The notes beneath the pieces are model-generated. The model made no database searches and was not told the origin of the DNA. It saw only the letters and a list, made by a program, of their open reading frames with translations. Source: Desulfarculaceae bacterium JdFR-97 (GTDB taxonomy: Bacteria > Desulfobacterota > Desulfocorpusculales > Desulfocorpusculum). Taken from it: a DNA stretch of 37,750 nt. Shown here one piece after another: positions 24,980 to 33,228 of this stretch (position 1 is its first letter; each line of letters starts with the position of its first letter). Position numbers and translations under genes: made by a program. The stretch lies in NCBI GenBank assembly GCA_002010915.1, contig MTPG01000071.1, positions 14,019-51,768 of the forward strand, given 5' to 3'.

Positions 24980-25993
24980 ATGCCTTCCCTGATCGAGGAT
25001 CTCCAGGATCCGGAAGCACTGCCGGATGAGACCAAAAGTATAGGTCTTGTCCAGACCCACATTTCCATTGTATTCATCGGAGACAACTTCGTGTACAAGG
25101 TCAAAAAGCCCGTCAACTTCGGGTTTCTCGATTTCACTACATTGGAGAAGCGCCTCCACTATTGTCAAAAGGAGGTGGAGCTCAACCGAAGGCTCTCCCG
25201 AGATCTCTATCTGGGGGTCCTCCCGGTCCGCTTCGACGGGAAGCGCCATTCGCTTCGTGAAGGACCGGGCGAGATCGTCGACTATGCGGTCCGCATGAGA
25301 CGGATCCCCGACCATCTCCTCATGAAGTCGGTATTCCAGCGGGGGGAACTCAAGACCGAGCATCTGGAGAGGATCGCCGATGCGCTCGCCCGATTCCATC
25401 GATCCGCTCCCCGAAGTCCGGAGATCGATGCGTACGGGACACCTCAGAGTTTCCGGGTGAACACCGACGAGAATTTCGAGCAGACCCGTAATTACGTGGG
25501 CATCACAATTCCACCCGAGGATTTCGCCTTCCTCTGGGAGTGGACCGACGATTTCTATTCCACGAGAGAGGATCTCTTTCTCCACAGGATAGAGGAGGGA
25601 AGGATCCGCGATTGCCATGGAGACCTCCACATGGAGCACATCTGCCTTACAGAGGAGGAGGTAACGGTCTTCGACTGCATCGAATTCAACGATCGGTTCC
25701 GCTACGGGGACACCCTCTCGGATATCGCCTTCCTGATAATGGACCTGGAGTTCCACGAGGGATGGGATCCAGCACGGAGGCTCTGGAAGGCCTATGAGAA
25801 GCGGGCCGGAGAGAGGGATGTGGACGATCTCCTCACCTTTTACAAGGTCTACCGGGCCTATGTCCGAGGGAAGGTATCTAGCTTCCAGCTGGACGACCCC
25901 CACCTGCCCCCAGAGGAAAAGGACCGGGCCGCGCAGACGGCCAAGCGCTACTTCCGCCTGGCCCGAGCCTACCTGGAAGGAGGGATACCATGA
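24980..25993 (+). CDS. COG2187-type aminoglycoside phosphotransferase-like kinase
   Basis: A 337-residue member of the protein-kinase-like/APH fold. The N-terminal lobe has IFIGDNFVYKVKKPV-type strands with the lysine that binds ATP (YKVKKPV, about 39-45) and a helix glutamate (KEVELNRRL). The catalytic loop is CHGDLHMEHI (residues 212-221), the metal-binding FDCIEFND (231-238) and GDTLSDIAFL follow. The substrate is unknown. It overlaps the next gene by four bases (ATGA). In many bacteria the two parts form one protein (COG2187-COG0645), so the pair is probably one functional unit. GAGGTGA lies five bases upstream of the ATG. Confidence 0.85.
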   Translation: MPSLIEDLQDPEALPDETKSIGLVQTHISIVFIGDNFVYKVKKPVNFGFLDFTTLEKRLHYCQKEVELNRRLSRDLYLGVLPVRFDGKRHSLREGPGEIVDYAVRMRRIPDHLLMKSVFQRGELKTEHLERIADALARFHRSAPRSPEIDAYGTPQSFRVNTDENFEQTRNYVGITIPPEDFAFLWEWTDDFYSTREDLFLHRIEEGRIRDCHGDLHMEHICLTEEEVTVFDCIEFNDRFRYGDTLSDIAFLIMDLEFHEGWDPARRLWKAYEKRAGERDVDDLLTFYKVYRAYVRGKVSSFQLDDPHLPPEEKDRAAQTAKRYFRLARAYLEGGIP

Positions 25994-26592
25994 ACGAACC
26001 CTTCATCGAGTTCATGAGCCGGGAGCTGGGCCCCTCCACCTTGCTCATCGCCTGCGGGCTGCCAGCTTCGTACAAGACCGAGACCACGGAGGTGATCGCC
26101 CGGCTCAAGGGCTACAAAATGCTCAGGACGGACATGATCCGTCTGGAGGTCTGGAAGGGCGAAGACATCTTCGACGAGAAGATCGCCTCCAACATGGACA
26201 AGCGAAAGGCAGTATACGACACCATGTTCCGGATGGCCGACGATCTCGCCGGTCGAGGCGAAAGCGTCATCCTGGACGCCACCTTTGTGACGCAGGAGTT
26301 GAGGCGGAGAGCGGCCCAGGTGGCCGCCCGGCATGGGATGACCTTCGTCATCCAGCAGACACAGTGCCCCCAGGAGGTCTCGCTGAGAAGGATCTCCAAG
26401 AGGACCAAGGAGAACTACGAATCCAATGCCATCACGGAGCAGGCCTACTTCAACAACCTCAAGAAATTCGAGCCTGTGGACTTGGATGACTTGAAACGGC
26501 TTTACCCCTCCCTCAGGATCGTCCATCTGCTGGTGGACACCACCTCGGACCTCGAGGAGGAGTGGCGCGTTATTGGAAAGACCGTTCGATAG
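25990..26592 (+). CDS. COG0645-type P-loop kinase with a degenerate Walker A motif
   Basis: A 200-residue protein of the AAA/zeta-toxin-like kinase fold. The Walker A position reads CGLPASYKTETT (residues 22-33): the Lys-Thr pair is kept (Lys29, Thr30), but the two glycines normally in GLPGSGKST are Ala and Tyr. The rest looks intact: LRTDMIRLE (acidic Asp48 and nearby), ESVILDATFVTQELRR (Walker B-like), and a C-terminal TTSDLEEEWRVI. It may bind ATP poorly or work by an altered loop. It is coupled to the upstream kinase by a four-base overlap. The substrate is unknown. Confidence 0.8.
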   Translation: MNEPFIEFMSRELGPSTLLIACGLPASYKTETTEVIARLKGYKMLRTDMIRLEVWKGEDIFDEKIASNMDKRKAVYDTMFRMADDLAGRGESVILDATFVTQELRRRAAQVAARHGMTFVIQQTQCPQEVSLRRISKRTKENYESNAITEQAYFNNLKKFEPVDLDDLKRLYPSLRIVHLLVDTTSDLEEEWRVIGKTVR

Positions 26593-26626
26593 TATGGAGC
26601 CTGCCAGGGGCGGAAGACGGACGAGA

Positions 26627-27619
26627 TCACACCTTCCAACATCGCACCCAATGGCCGTCTTTGAGATAGTAGGCCACCTCCTCCCTTCGGCAGCGCTCCT
26701 CCACCAAGGGGCAGCGTCCCTGGAAACGGCAACCTGGAGGTGGATTGAAGGGGGAGGCCGCCTCCCCGCTTAAAAGGGGCAGGTCCTTTGGGGCATCCGG
26801 GTCCGCCTCGGGGATGGCGGCCACCAATCCCTGAGTGTAGGGGTGGCATGGGTTCTGTTGAAGGTCATCGGCGGGGGCGTATTCCATGATCTGGCCCCCA
26901 TACATCACCGCCACCTGGTCGCTGAAATACTGTACCAGGCTCAGGTCATGGGAAATGAATAGATAGCTCAGACCGTAGGATTCCTGAAGGTCCTTGAGGA
27001 GGTTGATGATCTGAGCCTGTACCGAGACGTCCAGGGCCGAGACGGGCTCATCGCAGACAATCAGCTCCGGCTCCACCGAGAGGGCCCTGGCGATTCCGAT
27101 CCGCTGACGTTGCCCCCCGCTGAATTCGTGAGGGTACCGATCCGCCGCATCCACGGACAGGCCCACCCTCTCCAAGAGGTCCTCCACTCGCCTTCGACGC
27201 TCTGACCGGTCCCGGATGCCGAGCCTGCGGACCCCTTCCTCCAGGGTCTCGCCCACCGTCATTCGGGGATTCAGAGAGCCGTAAGGGTCCTGGAAGATGA
27301 TCTGTAACCGGCTTCGAAACGGGAGCATCTCGCGCGGGCCCAGTGGGGCCAGATCTACGCCACCGAAGAGGATCATGCCGGAGTCGGGCTCCAGGAGTTT
27401 GAGGATCAACCGGCCCACCGTGGTCTTCCCGCAGCCGCTCTCCCCCACAAGCCCCAGGGTCCCCCCCCTGGGAACCTCCAGATAAACATCATCCACCGCG
27501 TGGATCCAGCCCACCACCCTTTGAAGAAACCCCCTCCTAACCGGAAAATATTTCCTCAGCCCCTCGACCTGCAGTAGGACACGGTCCTTCCGGGCCTCAG
27601 CCGCCGCCATCCTGCTCAT
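26627..27619 (-). CDS. Peptide/nickel-type ABC transporter, ATP-binding protein (OppF/DppF-like)
   Basis: A 330-residue ATPase of an oligopeptide-type importer, acting at the inner face of the membrane. Walker A is GESGCGKTT (residues 59-67), followed by the Q-loop in IIFQDPYGSLNPRM, the signature SGGQRQRIGIARAL, Walker B LIVCDEPVSALDV and the H-loop ISHDL. The C-terminal extension has the cysteine-rich PPGCRFQGRCPLVEERC typical of Opp/Dpp ATPases. The ATG at 27619 has AAGGGG 8 bases upstream; frames extending to 27841 overlap the previous gene and lack family features. It is the last gene of the transporter operon, 80 bases after the partner ATPase. Confidence 0.92.
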   Translation of the reverse strand: MSRMAAAEARKDRVLLQVEGLRKYFPVRRGFLQRVVGWIHAVDDVYLEVPRGGTLGLVGESGCGKTTVGRLILKLLEPDSGMILFGGVDLAPLGPREMLPFRSRLQIIFQDPYGSLNPRMTVGETLEEGVRRLGIRDRSERRRRVEDLLERVGLSVDAADRYPHEFSGGQRQRIGIARALSVEPELIVCDEPVSALDVSVQAQIINLLKDLQESYGLSYLFISHDLSLVQYFSDQVAVMYGGQIMEYAPADDLQQNPCHPYTQGLVAAIPEADPDAPKDLPLLSGEAASPFNPPPGCRFQGRCPLVEERCRREEVAYYLKDGHWVRCWKV

Positions 27620-27699
27620 CTCAGGGGCCCCTTCTCTCCCGGGCACCAAGACGGCCCTCCTCCTCCCTCTACGTAGAAAATAGCTTTCCCTCACCCGGG

Positions 27700-28704
27700 C
27701 TAGGGGCGAGAGGGTCCACCTCCCCATGAGCCATGGACGACCGGACACCGGGCCCGACGGCCATCCTGGAACATGCACATGGAGGGGACCTCCTCCCGGC
27801 ACCGGGGGATGCTCCTGGAACACCTGGGATGAAAGGGACATCCCGGAGGCCGATGGGCCGGGTCGGGGACATTCCCTTGGATGGCCTTCAGCCTCTGCCC
27901 CCGTCTGGCTCGGCTGGGCAGGCTTGCCATAAGACCTTCGGTATAAGGGTGATGTGGAGATCCAAAGATCTCGCGGGCCGGCCCCTCCTCCACCACCATC
28001 CCCGCGTACATCACATAGATGCGATGGGCCAGGTGCGCGACCACACGCAGATCATGAGTGATATAGAGGAGGGACATCCCCTGGCTGCGTTGAAGCTCTC
28101 GGAACAGGCCCAGGATCTGCGCCTGGACCGTCACATCCAGGGCCGTGGTGGGCTCATCCGCGATGACCAATTGGGGGGAACACGCCAGGGCCATGGCGAT
28201 CATCACCCGCTGGCGTTGGCCACCGCTGAGTTGATGCGGGTAGTCCCGCAGGCGCTCCTCGGCGGCGGGAATCCCCACCCTAGAGAGGAGCTCTATGGCC
28301 CTCTGTCGAGCCTCTCGGGGTGGGACCTCCTCGTGGACCAGAAGTGCCTCCTCGATCTGGTGCCCGATGGTGAAGACTGGATTCAGGGAGGTCATGGGCT
28401 CCTGGAAGATCATGGCGATCTCCTTGCCACGGATCCGCTGAAGCTCCCCTTCGGACAGCCCCAGCAATTCCTCGCCTCGGAATCGGATGCTTCCCCGCCT
28501 CACGAGTGCCGTGGGGGGGAGGATCCCAAGGATGGAGAGGGCTGTAAGAGTCTTGCCGCATCCCGACTCCCCCACCAGGCAGACTACTTCGCCCCTGTGG
28601 ATCCGCAGGTCCACTCCGGTCAAGGCCGTAACCTGGGTCTCTTCCCCCTGGAAGACCACCTCCAGGTCCCTTACCTCCAGGATCCCCTCCGCCGCTTCCT
28701 CCAT
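27700..28704 (-). CDS. Peptide/nickel-type ABC transporter, ATP-binding protein (OppD/DppD-like)
   Basis: A 334-residue partner ATPase. It has [12 protein letters not shown] at the start, Walker A GESGCGKT (residues 45-52), [13 protein letters not shown], the signature [14 protein letters not shown], Walker [19 protein letters not shown], and a C-terminal [17 protein letters not shown] cysteine cluster. I choose the ATG at 28704 because AAAAGG lies 9 bases upstream and the domain begins at residue 8; a TTG at 28746 would add 14 unrelated residues. It lies 84 bases downstream of the DppC-like permease, with a short repeat between. Confidence 0.92.
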   Translation of the reverse strand: MEEAAEGILEVRDLEVVFQGEETQVTALTGVDLRIHRGEVVCLVGESGCGKTLTALSILGILPPTALVRRGSIRFRGEELLGLSEGELQRIRGKEIAMIFQEPMTSLNPVFTIGHQIEEALLVHEEVPPREARQRAIELLSRVGIPAAEERLRDYPHQLSGGQRQRVMIAMALACSPQLVIADEPTTALDVTVQAQILGLFRELQRSQGMSLLYITHDLRVVAHLAHRIYVMYAGMVVEEGPAREIFGSPHHPYTEGLMASLPSRARRGQRLKAIQGNVPDPAHRPPGCPFHPRCSRSIPRCREEVPSMCMFQDGRRARCPVVHGSWGGGPSRP

Positions 28705-28746
28705 TCTCCCTGTCCTTTTCCCGCCTCCGCCATCATCCTCAGCCAA

Positions 28747-28787
28747 GCACCAAACACCAAGAACTACGAATCAAGAACTAGGAAGCC
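28747..28787. repeat. Short degenerate repeat between transporter genes
   Basis: AGCACCAAACACCAAGAACT and ACGAATCAAGAACT are degenerate copies of a CAAGAACT/ACCAA word. It lies between the stop of the DppC-like gene and the start of the DppD-like gene. Confidence 0.35.
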
Positions 28788-28788
28788 T

Positions 28789-29943
28789 TCATGGCAACCG
28801 CTCCCGCAGCCGGGGGTTCAACACATCCCTAAGCCCCTCCCCGAAGAGATTGAACGCCAGCACCACCACCAGGATGGCCAGCCCAGGGATGAGGGTGAGC
28901 CATGGGGCATCGAAGAGGAACTTCCGGCCGTCCGCCAGGATGTTCCCCCACGTGGCGTGTGGAGGCGGGACCCCGAAGCCCAGGAAGCTCAGACCCGATT
29001 CAGTAAGGATGGCCCCGGCGATCCCGATGGTGGCCGAGACCAGAACCGGCCCCACCGCATTGGGCACCATATGTCGGAAGATGATGCGTCGGTCCGAAAG
29101 CCCTAATGCCCGGGCGGCGCTCACGAAGTCCTGCTCCCTGAGAGAAAGGAACTCGGCCCGCACGAACCGGGCCGCCCCCATCCAGCTGGTCAGGCCGATG
29201 ACGGCCATGATGTTGTAGATGCTCGAGGGCAGAAGGGCCACCACCGTGAGGATCAAAAAGAAGCTAGGAAAGCACAGCATGATGTCGATCAACCCCGTGA
29301 TCAGCGCATCGACCGAAAAAAGCGGAGCGAGGACCAAGCGTGCCCCCATCCCATTCCGCCCGGATGCCCCAAGGCGGACAGCGACAAGCACCCCAAGGGC
29401 CAGAGCCCATATCCCAACGCCCCCCCACCCCCACTGGGCATGGGCCAGAGGGATGCCCCCCAGAAGTACGGCCAGGAGGAGATGCCACAGTCGCACCGGC
29501 CGATGGCCGTAGTAACCCGCAACACCCCCCAGGAGAACCCCGATGGCCACGGAGATCCCTACGGCCACGAAACCCACCGTCAGGGAGACCCAGGCCCCCT
29601 GAAGCATGCGAGCGAAGAGGTCTCGGCCCAGGTCATCGGTCCCCAACAGATAGATGCCCAACCGAGGCACCTCCTCGGGCCTGAGCACATCTCTGGATGG
29701 AAAAGACAGCGGAGGCCGGAGCTTCTCCGGAAGCCGGACCAGGGCCGGATCCAGGATCGGATGCTCCCCCATGGTCAGGAGACGACCGGCAAGGGCCAGG
29801 AGGAAGAAGAGGATGAAGATGACCAACCCAGCGGTGGCCAGGCGGTTCTTCCGGAACTGCCTCCAGAAGCCCGACCAGGGCCCCTCCCTCGGCTCCTGGG
29901 GGACGGATCCCTCCTCCATCTCGGCCCACGAACGCTTCTTCAT
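28789..29943 (-). CDS. Peptide/nickel-type ABC transporter, permease (OppC/DppC-like)
   Basis: A 384-residue permease with an N-terminal cytoplasmic segment (KKRSWAEMEEGSVPQEPREG), a first helix (LATAGLVIFILFFLLALAGR) and further helices. It contains LLGTDDLGRDLFARMLQGAWVSL, the hallmark of DppC proteins, and the EAA loop EFLSLREQDFVSAARALGLSDRRII that docks on the ATPase. The region SVDALITGLIDIMLCFPSFF and the inserted segment of about 45 residues (WGWGGVGIWALALGVLV) make it longer than the usual 280-300. The start at 29943 overlaps the stop of dppB by four bases. Its length is about 80 residues over the family norm, due to the insertion and the N-terminal tail. Confidence 0.9.
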   Translation of the reverse strand: MKKRSWAEMEEGSVPQEPREGPWSGFWRQFRKNRLATAGLVIFILFFLLALAGRLLTMGEHPILDPALVRLPEKLRPPLSFPSRDVLRPEEVPRLGIYLLGTDDLGRDLFARMLQGAWVSLTVGFVAVGISVAIGVLLGGVAGYYGHRPVRLWHLLLAVLLGGIPLAHAQWGWGGVGIWALALGVLVAVRLGASGRNGMGARLVLAPLFSVDALITGLIDIMLCFPSFFLILTVVALLPSSIYNIMAVIGLTSWMGAARFVRAEFLSLREQDFVSAARALGLSDRRIIFRHMVPNAVGPVLVSATIGIAGAILTESGLSFLGFGVPPPHATWGNILADGRKFLFDAPWLTLIPGLAILVVVLAFNLFGEGLRDVLNPRLRERLP

Positions 29944-30899
29944 AAGCGGATCCTCGGGTCCACGATCATGTAGAGCAGATCCGACAGGAAGGTCCCTGCC
30001 AGGACCAGCACAGCCGAGATAAAATTCACCGTGAGGATCACCGGGTAGTCCCGTGCCAGGATGGCCTCGTAGGCCATCCGGCCCATCCCCGGCCAGGAGA
30101 AGATGGACTCGATGATCACCGATCCCCCGATGAGGCCCGGGAGGATCAGGCCAAACATGGTTACAAAAGGCAAAAGGGCGTTCCTCAAGGCGTGCTTGTA
30201 ATGAACGGCCTCCTCGGGAAGTCCTTTGGCCCGGGCCGTGCGCACGTAGTCCTGGCCCTCCACCTCCAGCATCTGGCTTCGCACGTAGCGTGACAGCACC
30301 GCGATCCCCCCCGTGGCCCCTAGCACCGAGGGGAGCACCAGGTGCCATATGCGGTCCATGAGCCTGGTGAACCATCCCGCATGGGATAGGCCGAAGGTCT
30401 GGATCCCTATAACCGGCACATGGAGCTGGTTCACCACGGCGATGATGAGCAGATAGGCAAAGAAGAAGCCCGGAATGGAGATGAGCAGATAGGCAAAGAA
30501 GGTAGTGGATCGATCATAGAGGCTCCCCCTTCGAATGGCGGACTGAATCCCCAGGGGAAAAGCCAGGGTCCAGGTGAGGATCGTCCCCACCAGAAAGAGG
30601 GGGAGGCTGTTGAGGAAGCGCTCCCAGATCTTCTTGAGGACGGGCTGGTGGTCCTTCCAGGAGACGGCCCGGCCCGTCAGGAGATCCCGATAGAAGAGGT
30701 AGTATTGCACGTGGAGAGGCTCGTCCAGGTGGAACTCCTTGCGAAACCGCTCCACCAGCTCCGGGGTCATCTTGGGGTTGAGGGGATCCACCTGGCTCGG
30801 CTCTCCAGGCGCCAGGTGGATGATCAGGAAGGAGAGGATGGACACGAAGACCAAGGTCACGGCCTTCTGCACCACGCTTCGAGCCAAAAAAGCGATCAT
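29940..30899 (-). CDS. Peptide/nickel-type ABC transporter, permease (OppB/DppB-like)
   Basis: A 319-residue permease with about six membrane segments. The first helix (KAVTLVFVSILSFLIIHLAPG) is followed by a periplasmic part with ELVERFRKEFHLDEPLHVQY, and then NSLPLFLVGTILTWTLAFPLGI. The EAA loop reads SQMLEVEGQDYVRTARAKGL. LPGLIGGSVIIESIFSWPGMG is the typical DppB motif. GGAGG-rich sequence precedes the ATG at 30899. It begins 79 bases after the binding-protein gene and overlaps the next permease by four bases. Confidence 0.92.
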   Translation of the reverse strand: MIAFLARSVVQKAVTLVFVSILSFLIIHLAPGEPSQVDPLNPKMTPELVERFRKEFHLDEPLHVQYYLFYRDLLTGRAVSWKDHQPVLKKIWERFLNSLPLFLVGTILTWTLAFPLGIQSAIRRGSLYDRSTTFFAYLLISIPGFFFAYLLIIAVVNQLHVPVIGIQTFGLSHAGWFTRLMDRIWHLVLPSVLGATGGIAVLSRYVRSQMLEVEGQDYVRTARAKGLPEEAVHYKHALRNALLPFVTMFGLILPGLIGGSVIIESIFSWPGMGRMAYEAILARDYPVILTVNFISAVLVLAGTFLSDLLYMIVDPRIRL

Positions 30900-30978
30900 C
30901 TCCCTCCTCCCCCTTACAGGGGCCCTCCTAGAGCTGGCCTTTTTATCCGGATCCCTTAGCCCATCCAGGGAAGAATAA

Positions 30979-33081
30979 CTACCCCTCGGCCAGGAACTCG
31001 GGCACCTTCGGCAGCTTCACCCATCGATTGAAGTGAAATGTATAGCTCCCCGTTTTGGTGGGGGTGATCTTTCGATAGGTGACGCGGCCCTGCTCATCCA
31101 CCTCCTTGATGACGATCCGCTTGTCCAGGACCGCGGTCCATTTGGGCACATAGAGAAAGGTATAGGGCTGCTCCCGCGCGATGAGCCGATGTAGCCGATG
31201 GCAGAGGGCCACCTGTTTGGCGTGATCGTACTCCCTTCGGATGCGCACGATGAGATCGTCGGCCTCAGGGTTCCGGAAACCCACGAAATTGAGTTGATAA
31301 GGACCTGTCTGGCTGGAGTGCCAGATCTGGTAGAGGTCGGGGTCGATTCCCATGCTCCAGCCCAGGATCAGGGCATCGAAATCGTGCTTGTCCACTCGCT
31401 CGTTGATGAAGACGGCCCACTCTAGTACATCCGTCTTGACGTCGATCCCAAGCTGCTTCCAGGCGTCTTGGGCGATGGCCAAGACGGCCTTGCGCAGGTC
31501 GTTTCCGCTGTTGGTAATCAAGGTGAAACGCATAGGCTTGCCGTCCTTGACCAGACGCCCCTGGGCGTCGCGCCTCCATCCCGCCTCGGCCAAAAGCTTC
31601 AATGCACCCTCAGGGTCGTAAGGGAGCGGCTCGATGGTGTGATCATAGTAATCGGTCTGCTTGGGGAAGGGTCCAGTGATACGTTCACCTTGGCCATGAA
31701 GGACATACCGGATGATCTTGTCCACGTCGATGGCCATCCCCAAGGCCCTTCGTACGCGCGGATCCCGAAACGGCTCTCGCCGGAGGTTGTATCCGATATA
31801 GGTATACCCGAAGGAGAGACCGGAGAACGACTGGAAACGAGGATCCCGGCTGAGTCGAGCCACCTGATGGGGCTGTACTGCATAGGCATCCAAAGTGCCT
31901 GCATAGAATTCCATCTCTTGGGTCAGGACATCGGAGATGACTCGAAAGACGTACTGCTCGTAATTGGGAGGACCCTCCCAATAGGTCTCGAAGCGCTTGA
32001 GCACTATGTACTGATCCGACTTCCACTCCACGAACCGGAAGGGACCACTGCCCACAGGGCGCCGATTGAAGCCGCTCTGACGGATGGTGAAGTTTTCCGG
32101 GTCCTTCCCCAGTTTAAGGGCCTCGCGGCGGAGGGCCTCTTTGTTGAGGAGGTGTTCCGGAAGGATCCCCATGCTCCACGTCCCCAAGGCCGGGGAATAG
32201 AGCCGCTTGTAGACCACTCGTACGGTCAGCGGATCCAGGACTTGGACCTCTTTTACAGGTTCGAAGTCCGGGGCACGAGGGGATAGATTTCGGGGATCCA
32301 TGATGGCCTCATAGGTGAACTTCACGTCGCGTGCGGTCACGGGACGTCCGTCATGGAACCTCACTCCCTCCCGAATGTGAAAGACGATGAACGGGTTATG
32401 TTCATAGGGCGGGAGAAGATCCCTTGCGATCCGCTCTCGGATCTTTGAGGGCAGATCTTGGGGGAAGTTACAATACTCCAGGGAACGAAATCCGTCGAAA
32501 TACCCTTCCCCCAACAAGGGCTCCAACTTCTCGAAGAGGTCTTGGTCCACGTGGTCCAAGATGATTCGGATGCGGGGCGGAGGGGCAATGCCCACCTCGA
32601 TGGTCTTTCCCTCCCTACCAGCCCTGCCCGGGAGAGGGGCTCGAAGCCTCCGGGGAGGATCGTAGACCGCCTCCACGGATCGGACACCCTCCCAGTCTTT
32701 CAGTTCTTCCCTCAGCCATCGGGCCACCCCTTCGGGTATCTCACGGAAGGCAGGGGGTACCCGGGGGGGCAAATCATAGACCCTAAAGGAGGCCTCCTCG
32801 CCGATCTCCCACCGGGACGCCACCCGGCCTCGGAGTCGAAGCTCCTCGTCCCGGTCCAGGAGCCCTTCGAAGACCAAGTTGTTGATCTCCGCACTAGCAC
32901 TGTCGGCCGCCAGGATGGGATTAAGGATACTGGCATCCCCGATGGAGCCAGAGAGAAAGACCCGGAGACGCTTGGGGTTCCCCCGGGTCTGCTTCTCGTA
33001 GGTGGGAACCCAGAAATAGGACTGAAAGAGTATGAAAAGGACCGCCAATGGGGTGAAGATCAGAAGGCGTCGAACGCTCAT
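30979..33081 (-). CDS. Peptide-type ABC transporter substrate-binding protein with large insertion
   Basis: A 700-residue solute-binding protein of family 5 (DppA/OppA fold). It has an N-terminal signal or signal-anchor (LLIFTPLAVLFILFQSYFW, residues 6-24) with no lipobox cysteine, so it may be membrane-tethered rather than a lipoprotein. The binding fold starts with DASILNPILAADSASAEINN; the conserved FHIREGVRFHDGRPVTARDV is at about 234-253. Between them (about 95-232) there is a roughly 140-residue insertion with no clear family. The rest has NLRREPFRDPRVRRALGMAID and other family motifs. It is the first gene of the five-gene transporter operon and is expressed divergently from xseA. The ligand cannot be told from sequence; peptides are likely. 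Confidence 0.9.
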   Translation of the reverse strand: MSVRRLLIFTPLAVLFILFQSYFWVPTYEKQTRGNPKRLRVFLSGSIGDASILNPILAADSASAEINNLVFEGLLDRDEELRLRGRVASRWEIGEEASFRVYDLPPRVPPAFREIPEGVARWLREELKDWEGVRSVEAVYDPPRRLRAPLPGRAGREGKTIEVGIAPPPRIRIILDHVDQDLFEKLEPLLGEGYFDGFRSLEYCNFPQDLPSKIRERIARDLLPPYEHNPFIVFHIREGVRFHDGRPVTARDVKFTYEAIMDPRNLSPRAPDFEPVKEVQVLDPLTVRVVYKRLYSPALGTWSMGILPEHLLNKEALRREALKLGKDPENFTIRQSGFNRRPVGSGPFRFVEWKSDQYIVLKRFETYWEGPPNYEQYVFRVISDVLTQEMEFYAGTLDAYAVQPHQVARLSRDPRFQSFSGLSFGYTYIGYNLRREPFRDPRVRRALGMAIDVDKIIRYVLHGQGERITGPFPKQTDYYDHTIEPLPYDPEGALKLLAEAGWRRDAQGRLVKDGKPMRFTLITNSGNDLRKAVLAIAQDAWKQLGIDVKTDVLEWAVFINERVDKHDFDALILGWSMGIDPDLYQIWHSSQTGPYQLNFVGFRNPEADDLIVRIRREYDHAKQVALCHRLHRLIAREQPYTFLYVPKWTAVLDKRIVIKEVDEQGRVTYRKITPTKTGSYTFHFNRWVKLPKVPEFLAEG

Positions 33082-33095
33082 GGATCCCTATCGGG

Positions 33096-33126
33096 GATAA
33101 AGTGGGGGCCAGACTCGCCCTTTCAA
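33096..33126 (-). promoter_or_regulatory. Possible promoter of the ABC transporter operon
   Basis: On the minus strand TTGAAA (33126-33121) and TTTATC (33101-33096) are 19 bases apart, close to the binding-protein ATG at 33081. The spacing is slightly long and the leader would be very short, so confidence is low. Confidence 0.25.
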
Positions 33127-33228
33127 TTCACCGTACCAGAAGCATCCTGGAGCTGTCAATGAATGAAGAGTGCTTGATCCCTCCTTCAGGCTGCGATACC
33201 CTGGCTCCACGAGCTGGAGAGACAACGG

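Noticed and set aside
27733-29106. Plus-strand open frame of 457 aa
   Set aside because: Antisense to two ABC transporter genes with intact Walker and EAA motifs.
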